From Glandiceps talaboti (taxonomy: Eukaryota > Hemichordata > Enteropneusta > Spengelidae): a DNA stretch of 64,000 nucleotides. Within the stretch, counting starts at the first letter, position 1; every line of letters begins with the position of its first letter. The notes beneath the pieces are model-generated. The model ran no database searches and was not told the DNA's origin. It saw nothing but the letters and a program-made list of their open reading frames with translations. Location: assembly GCF_964340395.1 (NCBI RefSeq), contig NC_135565.1, forward strand, positions 8,564,242 to 8,628,241. Direction: 5' to 3'. A program made the translations under genes and the position numbers. Below are positions 39,701 through 50,420 of this stretch, in pieces.

Positions 39701-42700
39701 AACTTGATCATGGTCTCATCTAAAGCTAGTTGTCTCTCGGGAGTATACACTTCTCTAAACTTTCTGACAACGACATCAATTACAGGTTTTATTTTCTGAA
39801 GTTTATCATAGTTAGGGTCATTTCGATCAGTGGGTAGTGCTTCATTGTCAACAAAGTGAAGATATCTTAAGATTTGACAGTACATGTCACGAGGCATATG
39901 TTTTCCAAAAGCAGGGGTCTGCGTTAGCCAATATTCAGACCAATACTCCTTGAACGACCCCTTCTTGTCAACTAATCCCATCGCTAAAGTTAGACCTAAA
40001 AACACTTCAAGATGATCGACGGATATACCTTCCCACGCAGACTTCCGGTTGTTTGGATCACGACGACATTGATCAGCGTAGCGGTTAGTTTCAGTTACTA
40101 TTTTGGTCATAAGTTCCGGAGTGAAAAAACAATCAAAAACATCTTTCGCTGATTTATCATTGAAATCAAAATTTATTCCTGAATTTTCGTTAAATTCAAA
40201 GTCATCAACGTCAGTTATGTCGCGCGACCACTCGATCGAGTCGTCGTCACTACTACTATCACTACTACTACTACTACTGGAGTCGCTGTCATCGGGTGAC
40301 ATATCTAATTCTGCCTCGTCATCTGAGTAACGTCGAACTAACCTGGCTAATGTGAATCAAAAATATCAGCGATCACGTCACCCACTGACAGTTCGTTGTT
40401 TACACCCGTCGCCATATTTAGATTTTCATTGATAAATTTTCCGTGAACTACGAATTTTGACCGTTGACCTCTTCGTCGTGTTATGATAAACAGCAATATA
40501 CATATCAATGGACTTTTGGCGGCAATTTCTAGGCAATTGAATTGCTAATACCCCCCTATAACGAACAATGACATCATACGTTCGAGTCAAAGGTTGCATT
40601 GCATACATACGCCTTTAGGCGCCTCTCGGCTGCAACGGAGTCTAGGGTGAAGTACGCCCTCAGGCGCCTGCCGGCCGCAAAGGGTTAATATTCATCGGAT
40701 TATTACCAAAACCTAATCAGTTCTTGCCATTACCCTATGGAACATGTCTATGAAATTTCGTTTGAATTGATGCAGCCGTTTCCAAACATATTAAGGCATT
40801 TTTGAAAGGAAAATGGTTTCTGGGATGTCACTTTGTGATATCACATCAAATAAATTGCTCGATTTGTAAGACACACCAAACCGCATGTTGTTTCACATAA
40901 ATTGTGACCGTTTTTGTTGTATCTATGGTATATAATTATCTATATCTCTAATGGAGTCAGCAGATGCCCATGCATTAGAGGAACAATAAATATTCACCTA
41001 AATGCTTATTACGTTCTGATGAATAGTCCTGGATATTTTGTTTTCATCTAGCACAGATGCTTGGCTGTTAACACCAATGAGACAACATTGCATCACTGCT
41101 AGGACAGTGAATGTAAAAAAAAGTATGAATTTGGTGTTTCTGGGCAATCGATCGAATGAAATTCATATAGCATTAAAGTGTGTAAAATGTGTTATTGGAC
41201 GTACAAATTACAATAACAAACCTTTAAACATGTTTTGGCTTTTTGCCATGTATTGAGTTACAAACACATGTCACAATGTCACATGTACACACTTAGTAAA
41301 TGTTGTTTGACACTGGTTTTCAGGTAGGAAGCCATGATTAAATTGTTTTATGAATTAAAAATCCGAAATAAGTACCAGTCGTCATCCATATGGCCACTTT
41401 AAGTCGCACAGCGACATTCCAGAACCCAAAGTTAGAGTGGCGTGCCCCTTTAAATATGGCTGAAAGATAATATTAGGGTGGGGAACCTTCGATTTTAAAT
41501 CTCAAGTGAAAGAAATGTATCTTTTAATGATTACTGTTACAACTATACCCCATCACATATGATACACAGTATATTTTCCAAAGGTATGATCTATCAAGAC
41601 ATGCGCAGTTGATCCTGATATCAAGAGATTGAGTTTTAGATTCTGTGTTTGATTTCAAATGACAGTCGCCAAAAGACATAAACTACATACTTGCATTGTG
41701 ACCGAGTTGAGATTCACTTTGGGATATCTCCTTAGTTCCTCCTTTTCCGTCTCATTCAGTACACCATTTTGTATCACATGGTAACCTGGCATGTTCGGGT
41801 ACTGGTTGAAATCTCCACATAAGAAAAAGGCTTCATCTTCAGAACAAATATTTCCTGACAGTTCATTGATTGCGGTAGATAACTGTCAAATATAACATGA
41901 AATGTACAATTTACTAAGTTTCCATAGATGTAAATATTGTATCGCATTTGTTTCAAATGTTGCAATCAATTTACTAACTATGTAAACTATATGTTAGTAG
42001 GAATCAAGCACTTGTTAACTCATATTGTGCATTCAATGGTATTGAAAGTGATATTTCACTTTGAAACAAATCAAAGCATTCTTCCAAAATTGCATTTTTA
42101 TGCTTAAAATAACATGAACGAGTTATTACACAGTAACAACTTTGATAAACGGTAACACACACAGACACACAGACACACACACACATCTACATTTTTCAGA
42201 AGAATAAACGTCCTGGTGCTGCCCATCAGAGATCTGCAACTTCCCTTTCAAAGAACTGTATCTGAGTGGGAGGGGAACATAAGTTGCCATTTACATAAAT
42301 CTACATAAATAAAACATATGAAAATCTACAAAAAAAATATAAGCACACAAAAACTTCTGTTGCCATTTCACAATTTTACTTACCTGCATTACTGTCACAT
42401 CCATTGTCTTAAGGTCATTATACCAACAATGGATATTGCCAAATATCAACGTTTTACCAGTTACTTTACATCTTAATTTAGTTAATATCATGACACTTGG
42501 TGACCGGATATGTTCAGTGACAGCTTCAAAATCCGAAGTACTTAATTCGGGATGGTGTCGTCTAATAGTCTGTAAATAAAATTTGAAAAAATATCAAAAT
42601 ATGGGAAAGGCAACCAAATACTTCAGATATATAATTTTGACCAAATTTGAAAGGACGAAAATTGTCTATCATATATCTCACCTGTTTGTACTATACTTTT

Positions 42701-42759
42701 ATATCTATTCACATGTTTATCTTTGTCTGTATATCTATGTATCTATCTATGTATCTATG

Positions 42760-42792
<33 letters not shown>

Positions 42793-42821
42793 CTGTGTCT
42801 GTCTTTCTGTCTGTCTATCTC

Positions 42822-42869
<48 letters not shown>

Positions 42870-43506
42870 GATCTGTATGTCTATTTGTCTGTCTATATAT
42901 TTATCTTTTATAAAGTTCTGTATATGAGAAACACGCAAATGCAGTAAGGTAAATCATCGTAATTGCATACTATGTCTTTGCATGAATCTGATCTTATAAC
43001 TCCTCCTTACCACATGCAAGTAATTAAACACACACCGGTGGTTTTTATTTCGCGGGTTGTAGTATAATACACTGTCATAGTCTAATTATATCTAACCTTT
43101 TGTAGTAAAGAATCAAAAGTTAACAACTTTTGATCTACGAGGTTGAACCTGTCTTCTTGGAAAAATGTAGCTTGTCCACTTATTCTTCCCATTCCATCTT
43201 GAATGAAGTTTCCATGGAAACCTAACTTCTGCATCAATGGTTGTAATATATCGGCGAAATAATCGTTATCAACCTGTAAGAGACGTTAATAAACAAATTA
43301 CTGACCGAATAAAAAATTCCTATAGATCCAAAATATACATTTGGGAATACTTCCATGGAAACATGAATATAATAATTATTATAATGGCGATCAATAGATG
43401 TAATTTTGCACGAAAATGTTCTTTTACAGAATTCAATTTACGGTTAGAAAGGTCCTAGATCATTAACTTGACACAGTGTTGCATAATATTTTACCCACAA
43501 CACACA

Positions 43507-43577
<71 letters not shown>

Positions 43578-43873
43578 AAATTGTTTCTGGTCAGCAAAAG
43601 TTGTTTTTACATTCTCAACAAATCAGTCTACTTATCATTGTAGTTATTGTTCCTTTATTTAGTACTTTACAGCAAGTGTGTATGTTGGTCAGATGTCATA
43701 GGCTTGTTCATGATTAATTCTACAATTGTCTTCACTGGTGGCAATTAATGCAGTTACTTTTGTATATTCCCTTTCATCTGCAGAGTGAATTGGCTGGACA
43801 AACAATGATAATAAAAATTACTGCGGAAAGGGGGCAATTAAGTGTTGGGCGCTGAAATAATTTCTTTCTTTCT

Positions 43874-43953
<80 letters not shown>

Positions 43954-44235
43954 AGTTGTCAGTGCATTTCTATACAACATTTAGAGAACTTTCTTTTGAT
44001 TCTTAAGCATACATTTTTTTAAATGTTATATAAAACACAATTATTATGCCTCGAATATTAAGCTTACAGAGGACGTTATAAAATAAGAAACTTCCAGACC
44101 AAGCACATCCAAGTAGTGGGTAACTAAGCTATTGTACAGTGTGCTCCATGTTGCCTAGTGACTTTATCCCAGGATATTTAGTTTTGATAGATGTGATTGG
44201 TATCCTCAAACCTCGCTTTGTCCTCTCTCTCACCA

Positions 44236-44268
<33 letters not shown>

Positions 44269-45002
44269 ACACACACACACATTTCAATACTATTACCTCA
44301 AATCATTTGAACATTACAAGCTGTCATTTCAAATGGTATGGATATTAAGGTTATACTCGCTTTCTTGCTTTGCCCTCTCCAAACCCCCCCCCCCCCCCCC
44401 AAAAAAAAAAAAAAAAAAAGAAAAGAAAGAAAGATGTTTAAAGATGTTTAACTTTTAAAAGTCTGCCACTTCTACGTTTTCTACAGTAGCTTAAAGAAGA
44501 AACTTGAAGACGAACATTACAATAAACTGTTGAAATGCACAAAACATTAAATATATCATCTCGTAACAGTAAACTTAACGTTTCTAAAATGTAGACATAT
44601 TTTTTTCCCTGTGTCAAATAACATTGTAAATCTGTTGATTAGTGAAAGTACATCTTAGTTATAAATACATATAGAACATACCTCTTGTAAACATACAATA
44701 TCTGTATCTTTATTGTTCTCCAGCTCTTTCATCAGTTGGTGATTTCTCTCTGATCTTACTAGTGAAGCTATCGGATAATTGCTATTATGACCAGTGGATG
44801 GATCCATGAAAAAATCGGACAAAATATTGTATGTTATGACGTCAAAACTTCGAGTTTCAGACATATTACCGCGACTTTCAACCGTATTACCATGACTTTC
44901 AACCATGTTTTCAAGGCTTTCATCACGCCTCTCCTTCTCCCATTGTCGTGTCACGTGTTCGTCAAGACCCCTGTGAAGTTGTTTAGAAGAGGAATCCATC
45001 AT
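36766..45002 (-). CDS. EEP-family protein, CCR4/Angel/PDE12-like phosphodiesterase
   Basis: Six exons: 45002-44682, 43273-43097, 42569-42384, 41882-41691, 37402-37322, 36969-36766, all phase 0 with GT-AG ends, giving 386 residues. The endonuclease/exonuclease/phosphatase motifs appear in order: FDVITYNILSD (Asn), DIVCLQEV (catalytic Glu, split across exons 1 and 2), GNIHCWYND (His), LCGDFNQYP (Asp and Asn), LDYICYD (Asp) and PSDHFLL (Asp-His). All expected catalytic positions seem intact. The order and wording resemble the CCR4, nocturnin, Angel and PDE12 branch, which act on poly(A), 2'-5' oligoadenylate or cyclic phosphate RNA ends; I cannot pick the substrate. The N-terminal about 55 residues are charged and repetitive (ENMVESHGNTVESRGN). 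A TGA in frame right after an upstream acceptor (near 45038) supports the start and implies a non-coding first exon. Intron 4 is 4.3 kb and holds a piggyBac element. Confidence 0.85.
37005..37175. repeat. interspersed repeat, second copy
   Basis: GACCTTAGCAACAAGC, AGTATATTTGC and AGATAACAAGATTGTTGG correspond in order to words at about 25220-25300. It is an old dispersed family in intron 5 of the EEP gene. Confidence 0.5.
38068..38302. mobile_element. foldback MITE
   Basis: The left arm 38068-38150 and right arm 38215-38302 are reverse complements with few mismatches and one small indel (outer GAGTATAAAGTTGG, middle ATTGAGCGTCAGAT, inner ACACCCGACGG). The 64-bp spacer is unrelated. It ends 30 bp before the piggyBac target site, in intron 4 of the EEP gene, and has no coding capacity. 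Confidence 0.88.
38336..40684 (-). mobile_element. piggyBac DNA transposon, structurally complete
   Basis: The element is flanked by TTAA at 38332-38335 and 40685-40688, the piggyBac target duplication. Its ends begin CCCTTTGC on both sides (8-bp terminal inverted repeat, then diverging). It is 2,349 bp long with one intact transposase ORF on the minus strand. The joined flanks align with an uninterrupted relative of the host repeat near 45830-45915 (minus orientation), where the matching TTAA is at 45876-45879. That relative serves as an empty-site reference. Confidence 0.93.
38665..40302 (-). CDS. piggyBac transposase (intact, 545 aa)
   Basis: Single uninterrupted ORF of usual piggyBac length. 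It starts with a Ser/Asp-rich acidic stretch (residues 4-22), then has the DDE_Tnp_1_7 core. The three catalytic aspartates expected for the family appear as D195 (LALDETMIKFKGR), D276 (YCDNYYTS) and D391 (GGVDLADQ). The last about 55 residues are Cys/His-rich (CHIHMHRKDTKYICGSCKVR, CPVPCFQRYH), matching the C-terminal zinc-binding domain that reads the inverted repeats. The enzyme excises and integrates the element at TTAA in the nucleus. No frameshift or stop is seen, so it may be young or still active. Its strand matches the host EEP gene, so it could be carried in that pre-mRNA. Confidence 0.95.
   Translation of the reverse strand: MSPDDSDSSSSSSSDSSSDDDSIEWSRDITDVDDFEFNENSGINFDFNDKSAKDVFDCFFTPELMTKIVTETNRYADQCRRDPNNRKSAWEGISVDHLEVFLGLTLAMGLVDKKGSFKEYWSEYWLTQTPAFGKHMPRDMYCQILRYLHFVDNEALPTDRNDPNYDKLQKIKPVIDVVVRKFREVYTPERQLALDETMIKFKGRLGIKQYIKNKPNKWGIKVFNLAESTSGYVLNLKVYQGRESQVQVPPETSVTDNVVLTLTTPFHNKGYELYCDNYYTSPVLFNKLKDKKILACGTVRPNRKGLPVEMKPKSPVVKNLARGQFICWQKGRQKAIAWKDSRIVNALTTLPVTAESDTVLRAVKVNGRWEQQQVDRPLVVERYNKYMGGVDLADQRLSTYKRHMKGLTWYLQIFWYLLEVCVVNAFLLYKKANPQARCTQRKFRGKLIEELIAGRSYVKKPGRKPTTQSDDIRFDRNLQHAPVLTETKSKCHIHMHRKDTKYICGSCKVRMCPVPCFQRYHYMTDYQYNDPECAGRDLARKRRKL
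40689..40830. repeat. interspersed host repeat split by piggyBac
   Basis: The words GTTCTTGCCA(T/C)TACCCTATGGA, AAATTTCGTTTGA and TATTCAT match, in reverse complement, the repeat at about 45786-45915. The other side of this repeat unit lies before 38332. Confidence 0.75.
42721..42905. repeat. TATC/TGTC microsatellite
   Basis: (TATC)n with GTCT/CTGT interruptions in intron 2 of the EEP gene, immediately upstream of exon 3 in transcript order. Confidence 0.92.
43508..43576. repeat. (CT)n microsatellite
   Basis: Pure CT run of about 68 bp abutting the 297-bp duplicated segment, in intron 1 of the EEP gene. Confidence 0.95.
43577..43873. repeat. 297-bp duplicated segment, copy 1
   Basis: Reads identically, without indel, to 46055-46351 (constant offset 2,478). 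It is bounded by (CT)n on the left and (CTTT)n/(CT)n on the right. It has no convincing coding content. Confidence 0.93.
43877..43953. repeat. (CT)n microsatellite
   Basis: CT run with one CCCT interruption on the right of duplicate copy 1; the minus-strand frame it opens (ERERER) is spurious. Confidence 0.95.
44238..44420. repeat. CAA, CA and C/A homopolymer tracts
   Basis: (CAA)n at about 44239-44270 runs into (CA)n. About 16-18 C followed directly by about 19 A lies at about 44385-44419. Confidence 0.9.
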
Positions 45003-45775
45003 CTCGTTATAATAATTTCGCCACGTGTCTCTTCACCTGCAAAAAAGGAAAATCGCGACAAATTATCAATCCCTTTAAAAACAAGTCTTCGTAGAAGAAA
45101 CACTACCCCCAAAAAAACAAACAAACAAACAAAACAACAAACAAACTAACTAACTAACTAACTAACAAAAAACACTTTACTTCCATGTGACTGAATGGAG
45201 ACATGATTTTAAAAGAAATTGGGGACAACAACTGAATGCTTCAAAGTGTCTGATCATCCAGGAAATTTCTGAATGTTGATAATTGGACCTGAAGATCAGA
45301 ATAAAGGCCAGAGGTCAATGGCTCAAAAGAAAGATTAAACCTGGCAATATAGGGATAGACACACGAATGTAGTCTCTATGGCTGTATTAACATGTTTGCG
45401 TCATGTGGTAAATCATAACTGTTTACAAAAAATATGACTGCCATTGAGTCAAAAGTGATATGAACACCAAAAATAACGTATGTTTATCTGGTTCTGCATT
45501 ATCTGTAGGCATGATCTAAAAGACTTAGCCACATATAATTGCTACAAACTGTCTGTATAAATATGTAAGTAATAGCTTTATTACTGTTGATGGCCTAGCT
45601 TGTAGGTCAAGGTCAATGTCAATGGTCATTCTTACATAAAAGTTTGCATGTGATTATATGGGGTTAGATACGTGAATAGATAAGGAAGGTTATATATTAG
45701 GGGTGAAAGCTCCCTGTGTGTTTGTGTGTGTCTCTGTGTGTGTCTGTCTGTGTCTGTCTGTCTCTCTTACCATTT

Positions 45776-46050
45776 TCTAAAAAAACAGCTAGCTCAAGTC
45801 AAACGAAATTTGATACACGTGCTCCATAGGGTAGTGGCAAGAACTGATGAGGTTTCGGTAAACAACCCATGAATATTAATGAGAAATTTAAATAATTAAT
45901 ATTTTTCGGCAATTAGTCTATATCTCAAGAATGCACACTATAATTCGGTACATACATTTGCGATACGAAAGCGCACCTGTTCTGAAAATAATACTAATGT
46001 AGGTTTTAGTTTTAATAAGTTATTGGCATATTTTGAGAGGCCACTAAAAG
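45776..46050. repeat. interspersed repeat with microsatellite head
   Basis: A (TGTC)n-type run followed by a body with AAACGAAATTTGATACACG, CTCCATAGGGTAGTGGCAAG and CATGAATATTAATGAG. The same body, reverse-complemented, flanks the piggyBac insertion (40689-40830). This copy retains the unoccupied TTAA (45876-45879). Confidence 0.75.
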
Positions 46051-46054
46051 GGTA

Positions 46055-46351
46055 AAAATTGTTTCTGGTCAGCAAAAGTTGTTTTTACATTCTCAACAAA
46101 TCAGTCTACTTATCATTGTAGTTATTGTTCCTTTATTTAGTACTTTACAGCAAGTGTGTATGTTGGTCAGATGTCATAGGCTTGTTCATGATTAATTCTA
46201 CAATTGTCTTCACTGGTGGCAATTAATGCAGTTACTTTTGTATATTCCCTTTCATCTGCAGAGTGAATTGGCTGGACAAACAATGATAATAAAAATTACT
46301 GCGGAAAGGGGGCAATTAAGTGTTGGGCGCTGAAATAATTTCTTTCTTTCT
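46055..46351. repeat. 297-bp duplicated segment, copy 2
   Basis: Identical by eye to 43577-43873. Its left flank (GGCCACTAAAAGGGT) differs from that of copy 1, while the right flank is again (CTTT)n then (CT)n. Confidence 0.93.
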
Positions 46352-46358
46352 CTTTCTT

Positions 46359-46362
<4 letters not shown>

Positions 46363-46393
<31 letters not shown>

Positions 46394-46398
46394 CTTTT

Positions 46399-46472
<74 letters not shown>

Positions 46473-46490
46473 CTTTTAAAACTCTGTCTG
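46363..46490. repeat. (CT)n microsatellite with duplicated spacer
   Basis: Two CT runs separated and followed by the same spacer GGCTTTTAAAACTCT (about 46392 and 46472), showing expansion by local duplication. Confidence 0.92.
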
Positions 46491-46749
46491 CGGTGAGTGC
46501 CTATGGTACAACATTCTATAAAGCTTCACATTACATGTTATGGTTGGCCAGGAGATCACTAACAGCAATGGGCAAATAGCAATCAATGAAAAAAAATAAC
46601 TTATGACATATGATCTAGATCTGTTGTATTTCAACAATTGTCTGTACGAACAACAATCTCAAAGTTTGCCCTTACGAAAAGCATTCAGTTTAAAATCTGC
46701 TTTGCTATGTTTTATCTAAAACTAAAGTTGTCGCTGCACTCCGCGAACC

Positions 46750-47265
46750 AGTGTCATGAAGCAACAATTCTGGTGAAACCCGAAAATGAAAATAACCCCC
46801 GCCGAATGGCGAGTGCAATATGGAGCAAATTGTACCAAATTCGAGTGTACCAAATTCGGGGTTATTGCTATTATATTATATCAAAATATGTGTCTATTTC
46901 TTCTAAATGTGATTCTGTGGTTATTTATATGCCTGGAAAGGCGAATTCGCACGTACAGAAAAAGATCGTCGGTAATAGATCGTCGGGAACGAGCATATTT
47001 TGATGAGTGGATACGTTCATGTTGCCCACACACACACACACTGCATGACAACAAACCATACACTGCATTGCATTGCAAAACGCGTTGAAAACATGGCATG
47101 AGGCAACAATTCTGGTGAAACCCGAAAATGATAATGATGTGATTAAGCAATAACCCCCGCCGAAGGCGGGTATACTCGAGATTTTAGTACAATTCGCGAC
47201 ATATAGCACGAGCCGAATGGCGAGTTCTATATGGAGCAAATTGTACAAAATTCGAGTGTATAGAG
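46750..47265. repeat. two direct copies of a MITE-like repeat
   Basis: AGCAACAATTCTGGTGAAAC followed by CCGAAAATGA and ACCCCCGCCGAA occurs at about 46759 and again, as GGCAACAATT, at about 47102. The second copy contains a long imperfect hairpin (about 47170-47263; outer TATACTCGA and TCGAGTGTATA). The first copy has AATAACCCC/GGGGTTATT inverted ends (about 46792-46866). Confidence 0.65.
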
Positions 47266-49284
47266 GTCAAAGAAAGTAACAATTTTGTTTGGATATTTAC
47301 ATAAGAACAATACAATCTTGTACACTGCTAAAAATAGATGTCTCGGCGTTGAATCAGTTGAATCGGAGAAAGTTCGAGACAGTAAGGGGCAACGTCAAAA
47401 GTTCAATATAATATATCTAACTTAATTGCTTAAGTTAGGTCCCAGACCCCCCCACCACCCCCCCCCCCCCCCATCTAACTTAACTGACCTAAAATTGAAA
47501 ATCGTTTCAGACTCATACTGTATACTTCCACTTTCAAACAACGTAACAATATACTACTGAATTATAAATAAAAACAGAAAACCATTTTAACCGTGTACCG
47601 CTGATAAATCGGACCGAGTGTACGCAGTGTTAGGGTGACCTTTTTTTTGTTTCTCATCTCCAGTGGAATAGTCAGGCGGGGCGGGCAAGCGAAATAAAAA
47701 AAGGGGGCAAGGAAAAAAAATCTGTATTTTTTCAGTTCTATTCTCTGTCCTTTCTGTCTCTTCTCTTTATTGAATTCCTTGTTACAGGTCTCTTTCCTTC
47801 ATTTTAGCAAGGTTGACAAGTCCGTAGAATAACTTTGTAAGAAGATGAATACTTATCATCCTGATGGGTGTATATCTGTAGCCAGGAACTATTGTATGAT
47901 TTTATCAGGAGTACTATTACACTTCGTCCTATTAATCAAAGTGGCATTGACATCGCTAATTTGAACTTTAGTATGTAACTTTTTGAGCCGGGAATGCAGT
48001 ATGACTTTTACCAATTTTAAGCATAATTTTGAAAATGATAGAAATATTCTGAGCTATTATTACATTACAGCAAAATGTACCACACGGCGGCATTAATTTC
48101 GAGCCCTGTCCCTCATCAAACCTCAACGACTTCAGCCATGATGAAAGACACATGCTGCTCCGACGTAACAAAGGGGGTGGGTGGGGGGTAGACGGCAGTG
48201 TTCGGCCAAGGTTTCCAACAAGTGGGGACAAAGGCCCCTTGGTTGCAAAAAGTGGGGTCATTTGACCGGGAGTGGGGTCAATTATTATTGTCTATGAAAT
48301 ATTCATATATATTACCTCAGACCACTATAGAGATACTGTGGTCTTAGATATTCCATTACACATAGACTATTACCTAAGAACATAAAAAAATTCCATTCAC
48401 AATAACAGTTCCCAGTAAGCTGTTTTTTGAAAATTGTGTACTACACATTACACCTTAGAAAAAGAAGGCAATTAAGATTATGTATTTTTAAGTCATTTCT
48501 ACAGAGTATATTATATATTGTTTTGAAAGATTGGACAGCCAGGTAGTCACAATTTTTAATCTGAATATCATGAATAGCAGTGCTCAAATTTATAATTCCC
48601 TTTTTTCAGACAAAGACAAAGACAAAGAACAACTTCAAAATAAGTCACAGGGAACATGTGATTAAATAAAAACTTTGAGAAATCCTAATCTTGTAACCAC
48701 TTGTTTCATTTGTAGAACTGTTAGTACACTGCTGTGTTTTAATATCATTCCCTCTTCAAATTCATGACGAGGTTAAGAAAAACCAACATTTTGAAGAAAA
48801 AAAATCCCTGACTTTAAAAAGTACCAAATGTGAACGAAAAACTTACAAATAATACAGTCAAACAAACTTTGAAATAATTTATTTTTTTATTAATTACCGT
48901 TACTGGCTGTGTATCATGATTTGGTCCTGTGATATCAAATGACAGCATTAGTTACATACTGTAAACTTGATACGGAAAGCTGACATTAGGTGTCCTTGAA
49001 ACTCAGAAATCGTGAACTAAAACTATCAACGTCAAAGTTAGGATGCTTTGTAAATACCACTGTAATTATTTTCTGATTTGCACAACAAGTTCATTCTTCA
49101 TGTCTGACCGGGCGCACATGCATCGGCCGTCTATATGGCCATGCCAGTGATCACGCATTGATTCAGTCAGTGCCCAACATTCACATATGTGTCACTGTCA
49201 ACATCATGCAACATGATCCCCTAACAGTCTAACACAGCTTTTTCGGAATCAAAATACACATGTACTCATTTTGTTTCCATTAAT

Positions 49285-49479
49285 CTAACCCATCAACAAA
49301 TGAAAATCACAACCTGTCCCATAAATTTGGTTTACTAAGGCTTCTGAGCTGTGGCAGATAGATGTTCCGATTTCCGGTAGCAAGTTCAGTGTTTCGTACA
49401 CGTCAGTGAGTAGGTCAGAGGTCGCGACAGTGATGGTAGACAAAACATGTGACGAGAGACGTCCATTTCGACGTCTCAT
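49285..49479 (-). other. open frame of uncertain status
   Basis: A 64-codon open stretch with fairly normal amino-acid composition (SDLLTDVYETLNLLPEIG). It lacks a clear acceptor or donor and I recognise no family. It could be an exon of an unrecognised gene or chance; I lean to chance. Confidence 0.15.
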
Positions 49480-50347
49480 CTACTCCCTCTAATGTTTCAA
49501 TTTGTAGATTAAACTTATCAAAGTTGATCTTTTTGTGTCATTTTTTATGTTACCAATTATATAGAACTGTGCGTTGTCACTGTATCTTAAATGAGTTACA
49601 ACAAAATTTTCCCTCACGGAGTCAGTATACTTCTTGTGGGATTGACGTCATACGCGTCAGGGCCTGGCCCTGGACTTAGATAATTTTGATGTTTTGCCGT
49701 AAAATGAATGTGCCAAAGCGGCGCAAGGTGGGAAAATTATTGCGTCATTTGCAATTTTAGGGGGGCCAATGTTGCAAGGTCGTGGCCTCGGCAGAACATA
49801 CACTGGTCTAAGACGCCATGAGGAACGTTTGATGTTCATTCGAACCTTACAGTCTTGCTGTGTTGAACTCAAGGGTCGAGTCGGTCGGAAATAAAAAAAA
49901 AACGTTGTTGGTTTTTTTTATGTCGGAGCTGGAAATTTAGGGTCGGTCGGGAGATGAGAAACAGAAAAATAAAAAGGGCCGCCCTTATAGGTAAAAGCAG
50001 CCTTGAAATCGTACTAAATTTGCGAAGAATGACGTTAAATCGTTTTTGACGGTTGAGAAATTAATTTGGCCAAAACCTCCCCACCCCCAAACTAAAGCAA
50101 TTAAGTTTTTTTGTAAACATCGATCTTTTGACGTCGCCCCTAAATCAGAGACGAGACGTTTTACACATTCTACTTTAATTTAATGGTTAACAAATTGAAC
50201 ATTGACTGAACCTGAAAATGTACAGTTTTGAAATAATCCTGACGCACTTGACTGATGGTTAAAAGTGAAATTGGTGTTGCTTGATTCAACGAGAGCAGGA
50301 CGCTGAGACGGCTCGTTGCATGTACTATTCATATGCTGGTTTAGGTG

Positions 50348-50381
50348 CCCATTTTACCACTGCCAGCCGTGGTAAAATGGG
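50348..50381. repeat. 13-bp-stem hairpin
   Basis: CCCATTTTACCAC and GTGGTAAAATGGG are perfect reverse complements around an 8-base loop, about 30 bp before the TIR element at 50421. Related wording occurs in the palindrome at 54663-54759. Confidence 0.7.
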
Positions 50382-50420
50382 ATTTTACCACAGTTATTAT
50401 CCAATCAGAATGGCACATAG

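Noticed and set aside
43774-43980. Arg-Glu repeat open frame on the minus strand
   Set aside because: Produced by a (CT)n microsatellite next to the duplicated 297-bp segment.
49285-49479. Minus-strand frame of 64 codons as a gene
   Set aside because: Reasonable composition but no acceptor or donor consensus and no recognised family; kept only as an uncertain entry.
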